18,880 nt of DNA from Amoeboradix gromovi (GCA_018985225.1 JADGIF010000119.1:1-18880), one strand, 5' to 3'; shown: positions 1 through 8,454, counted from the first letter of the stretch. The notes: generated from the sequence alone by a model not told the origin. Numbers and translations are program-made.

Positions 1-503
1 TATAACAGAAGAAGATCTTTTATTAATAATAGCATTTCCTCCGTATGGAGCACCTCCTTTAAAAACGAGTTAGTCTAGTTTTTATATTTGGTGTCCCATA
101 TGCCGCCGTAATAAGTATAGTTTCTAAAATAAAGACAACTCAGACATGCGAATAGGTATTCTACGCTGAGTCCATTAATAAGCGAACCAATAGTCTTAAA
201 ATCTAGTGCTTATGGGGATATGGAAAAATGAAGGCAAGTTAATGCCAAGACGTTTTAATAATCTCAAACGTTTATTCATATATAAACATTCTCTATTAAT
301 GCGTGGTTTTGGGGAGAGTCGAGTGTATCACAGATAAGAGAATCCCGTCATGTATTGCAATATTGAGGCAGCGTTTATTAAACTGATACTTTCAATTTCT
401 TTCATCCTAAAAATACCCAATCTATCCACTGCCAACATTCTTCATACATCTACATTCCTACAACATCTTTTCTGGTAATAATTTTTATCCTAAACGTAAC
501 TTT
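1..503. other. Upstream intergenic region, possible tail of a gene cut by the window edge
   Basis: No complete gene is visible here. Two plus-strand frames are open from the window edge and stop within the first 80 bases (TAG at 76-78 in frame 1; a stop near 71-73 in frame 2). One of them could be the last codons of a gene lying to the left, but neither can be identified. The rest is AT-rich non-coding sequence leading into the mannosyltransferase start at 504. No tRNA or rRNA signature was seen. Confidence 0.4.
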
Positions 504-1724
504 ATGTTTCAAAATCAATCCATTTTGATTTCTTTTCTAATAGTGCTTATAGCTCTACCTAGCTCTTATCTGCAAAGCAATGATTTTAAGCTACACGACA
601 GTCACTCCTGGTCCAACTTCCTTTCTTCAAAGTATCCTAAAATCCACGTATGCAAGAGACCAGTTAGTAACAGATACGAGTATTTGAAAGGTAAATACAG
701 CTATCTGATTTCCATAAATCTCTATAACAACCAGGACATACTACCGTCCATGATGCATAATATAATGAAGCTCATGGATCAGTATTTTATGAAAAAGGTG
801 TACCTGAGAATATTTGAAAGTGGCAGTACAGACAAAACTAAGAGGATGCTTTATGATTTTCACTATATCTTGAAGTCCTACGACATCGAGTACGAGATAG
901 AAACCAGCGCATTGACTAAGAGTGACCGGGACACTAACCGGATCGACTATTTGGTATACATGAGAAACTATGCCATTCAGCCGGTGATCATGAACAGAAT
1001 AAATGTCGATTATGTCCTGTTTCTGAACGACATATTCTTCTGCTATGACGATATTTTGGAGCTGCTCCATCAGCAGACTCTTAATTCTGCTGACTTAGTA
1101 GGAGGCATGGACTACTTATACCTTCCATGGAAACAGCTAATATTTTACGACTCTTGGGTTACTCAGGATGTAAATGGTACACATCCAGAGTGGCTGGAAG
1201 TCCAAAAAGGTATTGCAGCTGTAAACCCACCAGATCTTAAAAGAGTTGAAAATTTGCTGCCAGTGCAAATGATGTGTTTATGGAATGGAATGGTGAGTAT
1301 AAATGCACAGGTATTTAAAAACATCGAGTTTCGTAGAGGCTTAAACGGTATAAAAGGCGATACCACTCCTGGTGAATGCAGCGCAAGTGAAATCACATCT
1401 TTATGCATAGATATGATTAAACACGGGTATGACAAGCTGGTTATGGTTCCTCAAGTTAAAGTGGCGTATGATATGCCAACCTACGAGTACTTGAAGTACC
1501 AAGACAACGATTTTAGTAAAAAATATCCGACAAACACAATGCATCGCAATGATGAGGATATACCTATAAAATGGGTTGATCTTACTACAAAACACGATTG
1601 TTGGCCATACTACGACAACGACAGAGGTAGAGAAACAAAAAAAGAAAGAGGTGACTACAAAGAGTTCATGCCAAATAGACTGAAAATTGCGGAATATGAT
1701 AAAAGAGTTATTAGTTATCATTAA
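504..1724 (+). CDS. CMT1/CAP59-type alpha-1,3-mannosyltransferase-like glycosyltransferase
   Basis: A 406-residue type II membrane glycosyltransferase of the fungal CAP59/CMT1 family (cryptococcal mannosyltransferase). Family members add mannose, probably from a nucleotide-sugar donor, to glycans in the secretory pathway. Residues 7-24 form a hydrophobic signal anchor, followed by a luminal domain. Visible family features are ESGSTDKT (about 105-112), a DXD-like FLNDIFFC (173-180), FYDSW (214-218), CLWNGM (258-263), ECSASE (291-296) and VPQVKVAYD (315-323). The length is normal and no intron is needed. The start is the first ATG of the open frame and leads straight into the anchor. The stop overlaps an AATAAA signal (1724-1729). 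The acceptor in this organism is unknown: CMT1 is linked to capsule or glycan synthesis in Cryptococcus, but that role should not be assumed here. Confidence 0.85.
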   Translation: MFQNQSILISFLIVLIALPSSYLQSNDFKLHDSHSWSNFLSSKYPKIHVCKRPVSNRYEYLKGKYSYLISINLYNNQDILPSMMHNIMKLMDQYFMKKVYLRIFESGSTDKTKRMLYDFHYILKSYDIEYEIETSALTKSDRDTNRIDYLVYMRNYAIQPVIMNRINVDYVLFLNDIFFCYDDILELLHQQTLNSADLVGGMDYLYLPWKQLIFYDSWVTQDVNGTHPEWLEVQKGIAAVNPPDLKRVENLLPVQMMCLWNGMVSINAQVFKNIEFRRGLNGIKGDTTPGECSASEITSLCIDMIKHGYDKLVMVPQVKVAYDMPTYEYLKYQDNDFSKKYPTNTMHRNDEDIPIKWVDLTTKHDCWPYYDNDRGRETKKERGDYKEFMPNRLKIAEYDKRVISYH

Positions 1725-1827
1725 ATAAATATAATTTTGTAGAATTATCTCACATTTGAAGTAAGAAAATTGGAGTTCAACCAAAATTTTGCGGCACTTC
1801 AAATCAATGCGCGGTTGGTAGGTGATC

Positions 1828-1880
1828 CGGGACCAACATTGATTGGATCAGGTATTTATGAGGTTGCTGATTGGGTCCCG
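1828..1880. repeat. Imperfect inverted repeat between the mannosyltransferase and CREST genes
   Basis: CGGGACCAA at 1828-1836 is the reverse complement of TTGGGTCCCG at 1871-1880 apart from one extra G. The arms are about 34 nt apart in a GC-richer patch of an otherwise AT-rich spacer. It could be a terminator-like hairpin, a binding site or chance. It does not fold like a tRNA. Confidence 0.3.
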
Positions 1881-1921
1881 CTTGAGGTATGATTAAATAG
1901 TTGAGTGTCTGATCAAACTAA

Positions 1922-2707
1922 ATGGTGGCTTTGAATTACGATGCTCAATTTGTTATTTGGAATGCGACACATACATTCTGTGAAGGCCATACGGGTGAAA
2001 TAGAATTTGTAAATATTCTAACCTCAACCGCTATGATATTTGTAGGAGCTTTGTTATTTGGTAAGATTCATAACTCATCAATGTTGATGCTGGCGAGTAT
2101 CTCGTTTATGCTAAATGGTATAGCCTCTATATTTTACCATTTAACTAGGTATTTTAGCTATGGTATTATTGATAAGACATCGTTGACCCTGACTGCATTG
2201 TTTATTTTATTTCACCACCTAGACACCACTTGGCTGAAATCTTCAAACCCGAATTTAAAGATCCTCACTTATATTCCGATTATGTCTGTATTGTTTATTT
2301 TCACACCATACATGACATACGTGGGAATTTATCCTGGACTACCACCACTCGATGTATTTCCATTGATTATTTATTATGCATTAGCATCATTCAGTGGACT
2401 AGCTTATCTTATGAAATCTAATTCTAGGCTTCTTAAACCTTTTCTTGTTACTCAATTTATATTCCTTTTCATGTTTTTTGCAAACTATTTTTACGAGCTT
2501 GAATGTACGCCAATAACTAGATATGTACCAGCACACGCAGTATTTCATATCGTAGAGTCGGTCTGTACCTATAGATTGGCTATAATATCATATTGCCTTG
2601 AAAACAATTTTTTTCTTAATTTTAAATCTAGACTTAACCATATATTACCAGTTCCTGAAGCTGAGAAATCTGAGCTGATAACAGGAGACTCTTCTGTAGA
2701 ACTTTAA
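1922..2707 (+). CDS. Alkaline ceramidase-like CREST superfamily membrane hydrolase
   Basis: A 261-residue protein with about seven hydrophobic segments, the size of alkaline ceramidases (YPC1/YDC1, ACER). These are ER/Golgi enzymes that cleave ceramide to sphingosine and fatty acid. The CREST metal-site pattern is present: Ser69 and His73 in GIASIFYH, Asp84 in GIIDK, and His205/His209 in HAVFH, matching the Ser, Asp and three His that hold zinc in ACER3. The N-terminal motif FCE (19-21) followed by EF (28-29) matches the calcium-binding WCE...EF of ceramidases, but W is F and the preceding Asp and following Asn are replaced. Asp84 is followed by Lys rather than the usual Glu. A stop codon lies immediately upstream in frame, which fixes the start. 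AATAAA follows at 2719-2724. The fold call is firm; the ceramide substrate is inferred. Confidence 0.75.
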   Translation: MVALNYDAQFVIWNATHTFCEGHTGEIEFVNILTSTAMIFVGALLFGKIHNSSMLMLASISFMLNGIASIFYHLTRYFSYGIIDKTSLTLTALFILFHHLDTTWLKSSNPNLKILTYIPIMSVLFIFTPYMTYVGIYPGLPPLDVFPLIIYYALASFSGLAYLMKSNSRLLKPFLVTQFIFLFMFFANYFYELECTPITRYVPAHAVFHIVESVCTYRLAIISYCLENNFFLNFKSRLNHILPVPEAEKSELITGDSSVEL

Positions 2708-2802
2708 GGCTTGTTTTGAATAAATATAGTAAATTTCCATATCTTTTAAAACTGCATTTGTCATTAAAAATTAAATTATGAATAGAATTACATGAAATTA
2801 AT

Positions 2803-3440
2803 TTATTTGGAACAACAATTACCATTCTTTGATGTTTGTGCTGTCAAATCAACTTTATCACCATCCGGTTTAGCAGCGGTATCAATTAATCTCTTTTTGA
2901 TGTCCCTACATTAATAGGCATTTACTTGGCTAGCGTGAAGAATCCTTCTTCCACATTTATGTTTGATTTAGCGCTTGTTTCCAAAAACGGAATCCCGTAT
3001 TCATCTGCAAGAGCTTGACCTTGCTCCCTAGTAATAACCTTCTTTTCTTCACAGTCACATTTATTGCCCACTAGAATTTTATTAACGCCCTCACTCGCAT
3101 GCTCATCAATGTTTTTGATCCAATTCCTAATGTTATGAAAAGATTTCTCGTCAGTTACGTCGTAAACCAGTAAAATCCCCATTGCGCCGCGGTAATATGC
3201 GGTTGTAATAGTTCTAAATCTCTCTTGTCCCGCCGTGTCCCATATCTGCAGTTTTATTTTTTTACTGTCAAGGTCAATCGTTCTGATTTTAAAATCAATC
3301 CCAATGGTCGCTATGAAAGAGGGCGTGAATGAATCATCGCTAAATCTCAGCAGCAAACAAGATTTACCAACACCGCTATCTCCAATGAGTAATAGCTTCA
3401 TCAAATAGTCATACGAGGTTTTGTTAGCTTGAGTAGTCAT
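2803..3440 (-). CDS. Rab8/Sec4/Ypt2-type small GTPase, two exons (3440-2926 and 2905-2803)
   Basis: A Rab GTPase of the exocytic Sec4/Ypt2/Rab8 group, acting in delivery of secretory vesicles to the plasma membrane. Exon 1 carries the P-loop GDSGVGKS (20-27), the switch I Thr45 in ATIGIDF, WDTAGQE (67-73), NKCD (126-129) and ETSAK (154-158). Reading straight on, the frame stops after FFTLAK at 2922 without the C-terminal helix or prenylated cysteines. Removing the 20 bases 2906-2925 (GT...AG) joins ...FFTLAK to DIKKRLIDT, the normal continuation of Rab8/Sec4, and gives 205 residues ending in CCSK, a double-cysteine geranylgeranylation signal. The stop at 2803-2805 overlaps AATAAA. It is divergent from the dynein gene (170 bp apart) and convergent with the CREST gene (95 bp apart). 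Confidence 0.93.
2906..2925 (-). other. 20-nt spliceosomal-type mini-intron in the Rab gene
   Basis: On the minus strand the intron reads gtaaatgcctattaatgtag. It begins GTAAAT, ends TAG and contains CTATTAAT, which resembles a branch-point sequence. Its length is not a multiple of three and it contains an in-frame stop. Removing it restores the conserved Rab C-terminal helix and the CC prenylation motif, so the exon boundaries follow from protein homology. Without transcript data the splice is inferred, but a chance restoration this exact is unlikely. Confidence 0.85.
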
Positions 3441-3610
3441 TCAGAGTAAATCAAGAGGTGTTTCACAACAGCCCCTATAACATTGATATACCAGCAAACT
3501 GAAATAAAAGAATCAAGAAATAGCCGGTGAATGCTAAGTATGAAGAGATAGAAATTGTAAAATGTTCATTATTTTAAAAAACACGTCGTGTTTTTGTTTC
3601 GAAAATAAAA
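3441..3610. promoter_or_regulatory. Bidirectional Rab/DNAI2 promoter with a 19-nt palindrome
   Basis: These 170 bp hold both promoters of the divergent Rab and dynein genes. A near-perfect palindrome, AAAAACACGTCGTGTTTTT (3577-3595), has 9-bp arms around a single T, 15 bases before the dynein ATG. It contains a CACGTCGTG core. It could be a dimeric transcription-factor site or sit in the 5' leader. It is not the classical RFX X-box of ciliary genes. Confidence 0.5.
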
Positions 3611-5125
3611 ATGTTCCAAGTTCAATTTGGCAAACCAAGAAAAGACTACGGAAAATTACCAGAATTGACAACCCAATTTCATGAAATTATCACAAAGAAT
3701 GACGAAGTTGAGCGAAAATCACCTAAAATGGTGAATGTGGTTTCCGATGCAACTAGGAAATATAGCATTCACCATGTAAACACAACCAAAGTTGAATACT
3801 CAAATAAGCAGGTATTTCATAAGGAGGGTGGATGGCCAAGGGAAATCGATTATTTGGATAATGAGCAGACAAGTAGATTTAAAAAAAAGATAGAAAAGGA
3901 TGACTCGTTTATCAAAGCTGTGGTAGAAATGGGAAAACAAGTTGAAAAGAACATAATGCTTAACAATGCACTGAACATTTATGAAAATGAAAAAGTTGAT
4001 GCACCACCCTGCACGGATTATAAAATGCAACAAGTCTTAACGTTTCGAGATGCCAAATGCAGACCTGTGCAGTCAGTTCAGTATAGCTGCGATTACAAGC
4101 AGTTCATTGTAAGCTACCAAGATGATATCCACACTAACGCATTTATTTGGAACTTGAATAACGCAGTTCACCCTGCTTTGTCTCTTTTGTGCAATTCTCA
4201 AGGTAACTGTTTCCAATTCAACCCTAAAGACCAGTATCAAATAATCGGAGCAATGAGCAGCGGTCAACTGTGTTTATGGGATGTTCGAAAAGGTTCAAAC
4301 GCAGCGTTCACAAGCAGCGTTGATTGCTCTCACAAAGACGAATGCTTAGGAGTGTGTTGGTTGCAATCTAAAACTGGAAATGAAGCAGCTAGCGTGGGAT
4401 TGGACGGTACCATATTGTTCTGGGACACTCGCAAATTAGACGAGCCAACAGAGAGAGTGGCCATTGAATGTTTTAAAGATGGAATACTTCACGGTAGTGC
4501 TTGTATTGAATTCGATGTGTCTGTTGCAACAAAATTTCTGGTAGGAACCGAAACTGGAAATATCCTGAACTGTAACAGAAAAGGCAAAACATCTGTTGAA
4601 AAAATGGGTTTTTGTTTTCCTGCGAGTTCTGGAGCAATAAAATCGGTTCAGCGTTCTCCTTTTTGTCCTAAAAATTTCTTTTCTGTTTCAGCCCAATCTA
4701 TAAAATTGTGGTCCGAAGACTTCAAGGTACCAATCTGGAAATATGATGGGAGTTATTCTGTAGGATGCGTTAGTCAATCTAGACCTTGTGTCTTATTTAC
4801 AGGTACTAACTGCGGCACTGTTGTTCCATTTGATTTGGCTTATTCTTTGACTAAACCAAGAAACGAGTTTAAAATCTCCAATCACCCGATAACGGCATTG
4901 AAATCAAATGACAAGGGTACCCAATTATTATGTGGTACAATCCACGGTCAAGTTACCACGGTTTTACTGAGTGATGGATACTATTTGCCATTAAAATCGG
5001 AGAAATCAACCTTAATGGCAATGGCTGACCATGATCTAAAGCGAGAAAAAACAATTGACAGCTTTGCAAAAGAGAGTAAATTGAGAAAAGAAATAGGGGA
5101 CAGTTTGATTTCTAGTGTTTATTAA
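3611..5125 (+). CDS. Axonemal dynein intermediate chain 2 (DNAI2/IC69-like)
   Basis: A 504-residue outer-arm dynein intermediate chain. In the axoneme this subunit pairs with DNAI1 at the base of the dynein heavy chains and is needed for flagellar beating. The diagnostic N-terminal block EGGWPREID followed by EQTSRFKKKIEKD lies at about 72-97. WD-type repeats follow, with LWDVRKG at about 222-228, FWDTRKLDEPTE at 270-281 and KLWSEDF further on. The C-terminal tail has the charged DHDLKREK stretch typical of the family. It is somewhat shorter than the human (about 605) and Chlamydomonas (about 567) proteins, mainly at the ends. One exon, with the first ATG used. The stop overlaps AATAAA (5124-5129). 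Its presence shows a lineage that still makes a motile flagellum. Confidence 0.92.
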   Translation: MFQVQFGKPRKDYGKLPELTTQFHEIITKNDEVERKSPKMVNVVSDATRKYSIHHVNTTKVEYSNKQVFHKEGGWPREIDYLDNEQTSRFKKKIEKDDSFIKAVVEMGKQVEKNIMLNNALNIYENEKVDAPPCTDYKMQQVLTFRDAKCRPVQSVQYSCDYKQFIVSYQDDIHTNAFIWNLNNAVHPALSLLCNSQGNCFQFNPKDQYQIIGAMSSGQLCLWDVRKGSNAAFTSSVDCSHKDECLGVCWLQSKTGNEAASVGLDGTILFWDTRKLDEPTERVAIECFKDGILHGSACIEFDVSVATKFLVGTETGNILNCNRKGKTSVEKMGFCFPASSGAIKSVQRSPFCPKNFFSVSAQSIKLWSEDFKVPIWKYDGSYSVGCVSQSRPCVLFTGTNCGTVVPFDLAYSLTKPRNEFKISNHPITALKSNDKGTQLLCGTIHGQVTTVLLSDGYYLPLKSEKSTLMAMADHDLKREKTIDSFAKESKLRKEIGDSLISSVY

Positions 5126-5519
5126 TAAATTTAATGATTCAATATTGTGTTTTGATTAAAATCTAAGAGTATTAATTCTATTGTTTGGGACTCAGAATAC
5201 AGCTTTATTTAAATCATAAATAACAATATATAACAATTAAAACAGGCAAAACACAGCTCGTTTTATTTGGAAGGTACCAATCAATGTATTTCAAAAAAAT
5301 TTAGAATAGCATTTCAGTATGATAACACCTACTCATGTCTTTGTGCTTAGCTATCAGAAGAGTCCATTCATTGAAAACCAAATCTCTAAATTTTTAGAAC
5401 CAAGCAAAAGCGAGTGAACTGATCAATTGCATACCGTACTAAAAAGACTTGATAACGCTGTAGTACATTCGTAATTTTGAAATTACAAACCGACTCCGTG
5501 TTACTTGCCATTGTGAAAA
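5126..5519. other. Intergenic region between the DNAI2-like and ADE5,7-like genes
   Basis: AT-rich, with no open frame of note and no RNA gene seen. It holds the 3' end of the dynein transcript and the promoter of the purine gene. No clear motif was recognised. Confidence 0.5.
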
Positions 5520-7766
5520 ATGAAAATTTTAGTACTTGGGAATGGAGGAAGAGAAGATGCTATATGCCAAGCATTGAAAAACCATACAGTGTACTGCTCA
5601 CCTGGAAACGGAAACACTAACAGCGTGCATGGAAATCCAATTGAATTTGCAATATCGAATAAAGTTGAGTTGGTGATAGTTGGACCCGAACAACCACTCG
5701 TAGATGGGATATGTGAACAATTTAGGAATGTAGGTATATATTGTTTTGGTCCCAGTCAATTAGCAGCGCAAATTGAGGGTTCCAAAGCTTATTGCAAAGA
5801 TTTTATGAGAAAATATGATATTCCCACCGCTAGATACAAAGTGTTTGCAGATTTCGATGCTGCCAAGCAGCATATTGAACTGATCGAATATGACGTAGTA
5901 CTTAAAACTAGTGGACTGGCGGCCGGTAAAGGTGTTTTACTACCAAAGTCTAAAGCAGAAGCTATAGAAGGCTTGAAATCAATGATGGTTGATAAAAAAT
6001 TTGGAAGTGCAGGGGAGTGTGTAGTTATTGAGGAGTTGCTTTCTGGTCCCGAGGTTTCCGTTTTAGCATTTTCAGACGGATATTCAACAAAACTGTTGCC
6101 ACCTGCCCAAGACCATAAAAGAGCATATAATGATGATCAAGGTCCTAACACTGGTGGAATGGGTGCGTATTGTCCTACTCCTGTGATTTCAGAGGAGCAG
6201 CTAGAGTTCGTACACAAAGAAATCATTCAAAAAGCAATAGATGGGATGAGAGCTGAACATCATCCTTATGTTGGTATTATTTATGCAGGAATTATGCTTA
6301 CTTCAAGCGGTCCTATGAATTTAGAGTTCAATTGTCGATTTGGTGATCCTGAATGTCAAGTGATTTTGCCGTTGCTTGAGACTGATTTAGCAGATATTTT
6401 GATAGCCTGTTGTAAAGGGTATTTAGATAGTATACAAATAATCTATAGAAGCAGTAAATCTCTCGGTGTGGTACTTGCTAGTGGAGGTTATCCCTTTGAA
6501 TACACAAAAGGCTGTGCGATTACGCTGCCAAAGAGCAGTGACCCAAACATACATGTTTACCATGCAGGGACCCTTAAGTTGGAAAACGGAAACTTTATAA
6601 CTAATGGTGGTAGAGTTCTATGTGTGGTCGGAGTTGCTGAGACTTTTGCTGAGTGTAAATCATTGGCTTACAATACTATTAAGACTATATTCTTTGATAA
6701 CATGATGTATAGAACAGACATAGGGAGTATGGCGTTAGACTCCAAAAAAACTCAGTCTCTTACATATGCGAGCTCTGGTGTTGATATCCAGGCAGGCAAT
6801 GATTTTATATCAGATATCAAGGCACATGTAAAATCCACCAGCAGGCCAGGTAGCAACTGTGATATAGGAGGTTTTGGTGCACTTTTTGATTTAACAATGG
6901 CAGGTTATCCTTCTGATGCGTATCTAGTCTGTTGCACCGATGGTGTGGGTACAAAACTCAAACTGGCGGTAGAATCTAACATTCTGGATACTGTTGGGAT
7001 AGACTTGGTAGCTATGAGTGTAAATGACTTGGTTGTGCAAGGTGCCGAGCCATTGCTTTTTTTGGACTACTATGCGTGTGGCTACTTGAATAGAGAGGTG
7101 GCTACCAAGGTCGTTTCCGGTATAGCAAAGGGATGCGTAATAAGTAAATGCGCACTAATTGGCGGAGAGACTGCCGAAATGCCTGGCATGTATTACCGCG
7201 ATGATTTTGATTTAGCTGGATTTGCCGTAGGGGCAGTCATGAAGAACAATGTGTATCCCAAGCTGGATAATATGAGGCCTGGAAACGTTCTGCTTGGATT
7301 GAAAAGTAGCGGCATTCATTCTAATGGATTCTCATTGGTTCGTAAAATATTGAAGATCAATAAAATCAAGCTGAATGATAAGTATCCCATCGATGAAGCA
7401 TATACAGTAGCTCAAGTTCTAATGGAACCCACTAGGATATACACCAATGAAGTTTTAGAGATGACTCGAAGTAATAAAAATAACAAAATATTGGGATTTG
7501 CACATATTACAGGTGGAGGGCTGATTGAGAACGTTCCACGAGTTTTACCTAACCATTTAGAAGCTGTATATCATAATCTTGCATTAAACCCATTGTTTAA
7601 ATGGATTCAGAACATGGGCAATGTGGAGATGGAAGAGATGAGGAAGACTTTTAATTGTGGTTACGGTCTTGTGGTGATAGTAGATACCGAAATAAAATCT
7701 GATATCATAGAGAGATTTGAAGCAGTTGAGTTAGGGTACTTGGTTGAAAAGAAAGTAAATAAATGA
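5520..7766 (+). CDS. ADE5,7: Bifunctional GAR synthetase / AIR synthetase (purD-purM fusion)
   Basis: A 748-residue cytosolic enzyme of de novo purine synthesis that joins two activities. The N-terminal half is phosphoribosylamine-glycine ligase (GARS): GNGGRE (8-13), GPEQPL (55-60), KTSGLAAGKGV (129-139), NTGGMGAY (210-217) and NLEFNCRFGDPE (267-278). From about residue 415 comes phosphoribosylformylglycinamidine cyclo-ligase (AIRS): CTDGVGTKL (472-480), VNDLVVQGAEPL (501-512), GGETAEMPGMY (548-558), LKSSGIHSNG (594-603) and HITGGGL (662-668). No GAR transformylase (purN) domain follows, so this is the yeast/fungal ADE5,7 layout and not metazoan GART. The length is slightly below yeast. All key motifs appear intact, and AATAAA forms the last two sense codons before the TGA stop (7758-7763). 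Confidence 0.96.
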   Translation: MKILVLGNGGREDAICQALKNHTVYCSPGNGNTNSVHGNPIEFAISNKVELVIVGPEQPLVDGICEQFRNVGIYCFGPSQLAAQIEGSKAYCKDFMRKYDIPTARYKVFADFDAAKQHIELIEYDVVLKTSGLAAGKGVLLPKSKAEAIEGLKSMMVDKKFGSAGECVVIEELLSGPEVSVLAFSDGYSTKLLPPAQDHKRAYNDDQGPNTGGMGAYCPTPVISEEQLEFVHKEIIQKAIDGMRAEHHPYVGIIYAGIMLTSSGPMNLEFNCRFGDPECQVILPLLETDLADILIACCKGYLDSIQIIYRSSKSLGVVLASGGYPFEYTKGCAITLPKSSDPNIHVYHAGTLKLENGNFITNGGRVLCVVGVAETFAECKSLAYNTIKTIFFDNMMYRTDIGSMALDSKKTQSLTYASSGVDIQAGNDFISDIKAHVKSTSRPGSNCDIGGFGALFDLTMAGYPSDAYLVCCTDGVGTKLKLAVESNILDTVGIDLVAMSVNDLVVQGAEPLLFLDYYACGYLNREVATKVVSGIAKGCVISKCALIGGETAEMPGMYYRDDFDLAGFAVGAVMKNNVYPKLDNMRPGNVLLGLKSSGIHSNGFSLVRKILKINKIKLNDKYPIDEAYTVAQVLMEPTRIYTNEVLEMTRSNKNNKILGFAHITGGGLIENVPRVLPNHLEAVYHNLALNPLFKWIQNMGNVEMEEMRKTFNCGYGLVVIVDTEIKSDIIERFEAVELGYLVEKKVNK

Positions 7767-8040
7767 ATTTAGTCGCTACACGATATCAATAAGACTTCAA
7801 ATACAAAAACTTCTCACGCTGTTGAGGAAATCAAATTTATAAAATACCTATTATTGCAGAAGTGCGATACTGCCAAGCAGTGCAATGAGGTAATCCTTGT
7901 ATAACTAAACAGCGAATCGATTATGCTTTGCATTCTTAATTGCTTAGTTCTACAAATCAAGAGACTGCGCAATTTAGAAAGTAGGCAATGTTTTGGAAAA
8001 CGTGAGCATATTTATTTAAGAACTATTTTAATGCCTCCTC
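7767..8040. other. Intergenic region between ADE5,7 and repeat copy 1
   Basis: AT-rich spacer without a recognisable gene. It contains small inverted words around 7850-7890 but nothing that folds as a tRNA. Confidence 0.4.
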
Positions 8041-8134
8041 GTTAAAAGTCCTGATTTCCGAGAAAATCGAGAATTTCCACAGAGAAATTAACGCTAGTTT
8101 CTCCGTTACAGTGATCGCTCACGCTTTCACTACC
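8041..8134 (-). ncRNA. Candidate guide-RNA scaffold (omegaRNA/fRNA-like tail) of the Fanzor-derived repeat
   Basis: The ~95 nt between the end of the decayed nuclease frame and the repeat edge are strongly conserved in all copies, although the protein before them is broken. It has GTGA-GCGA-TCAC (8111-8122), a hairpin capped by a GNRA-type loop, and GAGAAA...TTTCTC arms downstream, before the edge CTCGGAAATCAGGAC. TnpB and Fanzor elements encode their guide RNA here, overlapping and following the C-terminal codons. The equivalent tails in the other copies are about 11424-11520 and 15383-15475. RNA function is inference. Confidence 0.35.
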
Positions 8135-8454
8135 CTAATACGGGATTGAATAAGGATGCATATACTTGATGTATATGTTCCTTGCTGCCATATGGTCTCT
8201 ATCTATTTCCAAATGACACTTTGTTCAGGTTCAGGTTTCTAAGTTGGTTTTCTTTAGAGTACCACATCTTGTACATGTCTGACCAGTAAATGATTCATTA
8301 CATTCGATTATCGTCTTCCTCTTTGCTTACACTTGAACTTCAAGCGTTCCTTGAATGCGTAATGGGAAATTGTTACCATATTTCTTGCGACCTTGCTACT
8401 TATCATTTAGCTAGCATTAAACGATGGCAAGTGTATAAGATTATATGTCTTTGT
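8135..8454 (-). pseudogene. Decayed C-terminal fragment of a TnpB/Fanzor-type RNA-guided nuclease, copy 1
   Basis: Minus-strand translation, allowing for stops and frameshifts, shows the C-terminal landmarks of IS607-type TnpB/Fanzor in order: LPSF-N-(T/A)-S, SSKVARNM, the helix HYAFKERLKF, TSQTCTRCG (first zinc-ribbon pair), TKCH (second pair, its first Cys replaced by a stop) and IDRDHMAARNI, which holds the RuvC-III Asp. This order, T-S, four-Cys ribbon, then RD, is the Fanzor/TnpB signature. Stops are present (one just after ...NLET, one two codons later, one after the FKERL helix region). The N-terminal RuvC-I part is absent, so the fragment cannot make an active nuclease. Confidence 0.8.

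Noticed and set aside
1-78. Open plus-strand frame from the window edge to a TAG at 76-78, as the end of an upstream gene
   Set aside because: Only 25 codons are visible and another frame is open equally far, so it cannot be called.
741-1802. Antisense ORFs of 90-133 codons under the mannosyltransferase
   Set aside because: They are shadows of a clearly identified conserved gene on the other strand.
1810-1900. GC-richer hairpin region resembling part of a tRNA (GGTTGGTAGG, then a later GGGTCCC arm)
   Set aside because: No T-loop consensus and no cloverleaf could be drawn.
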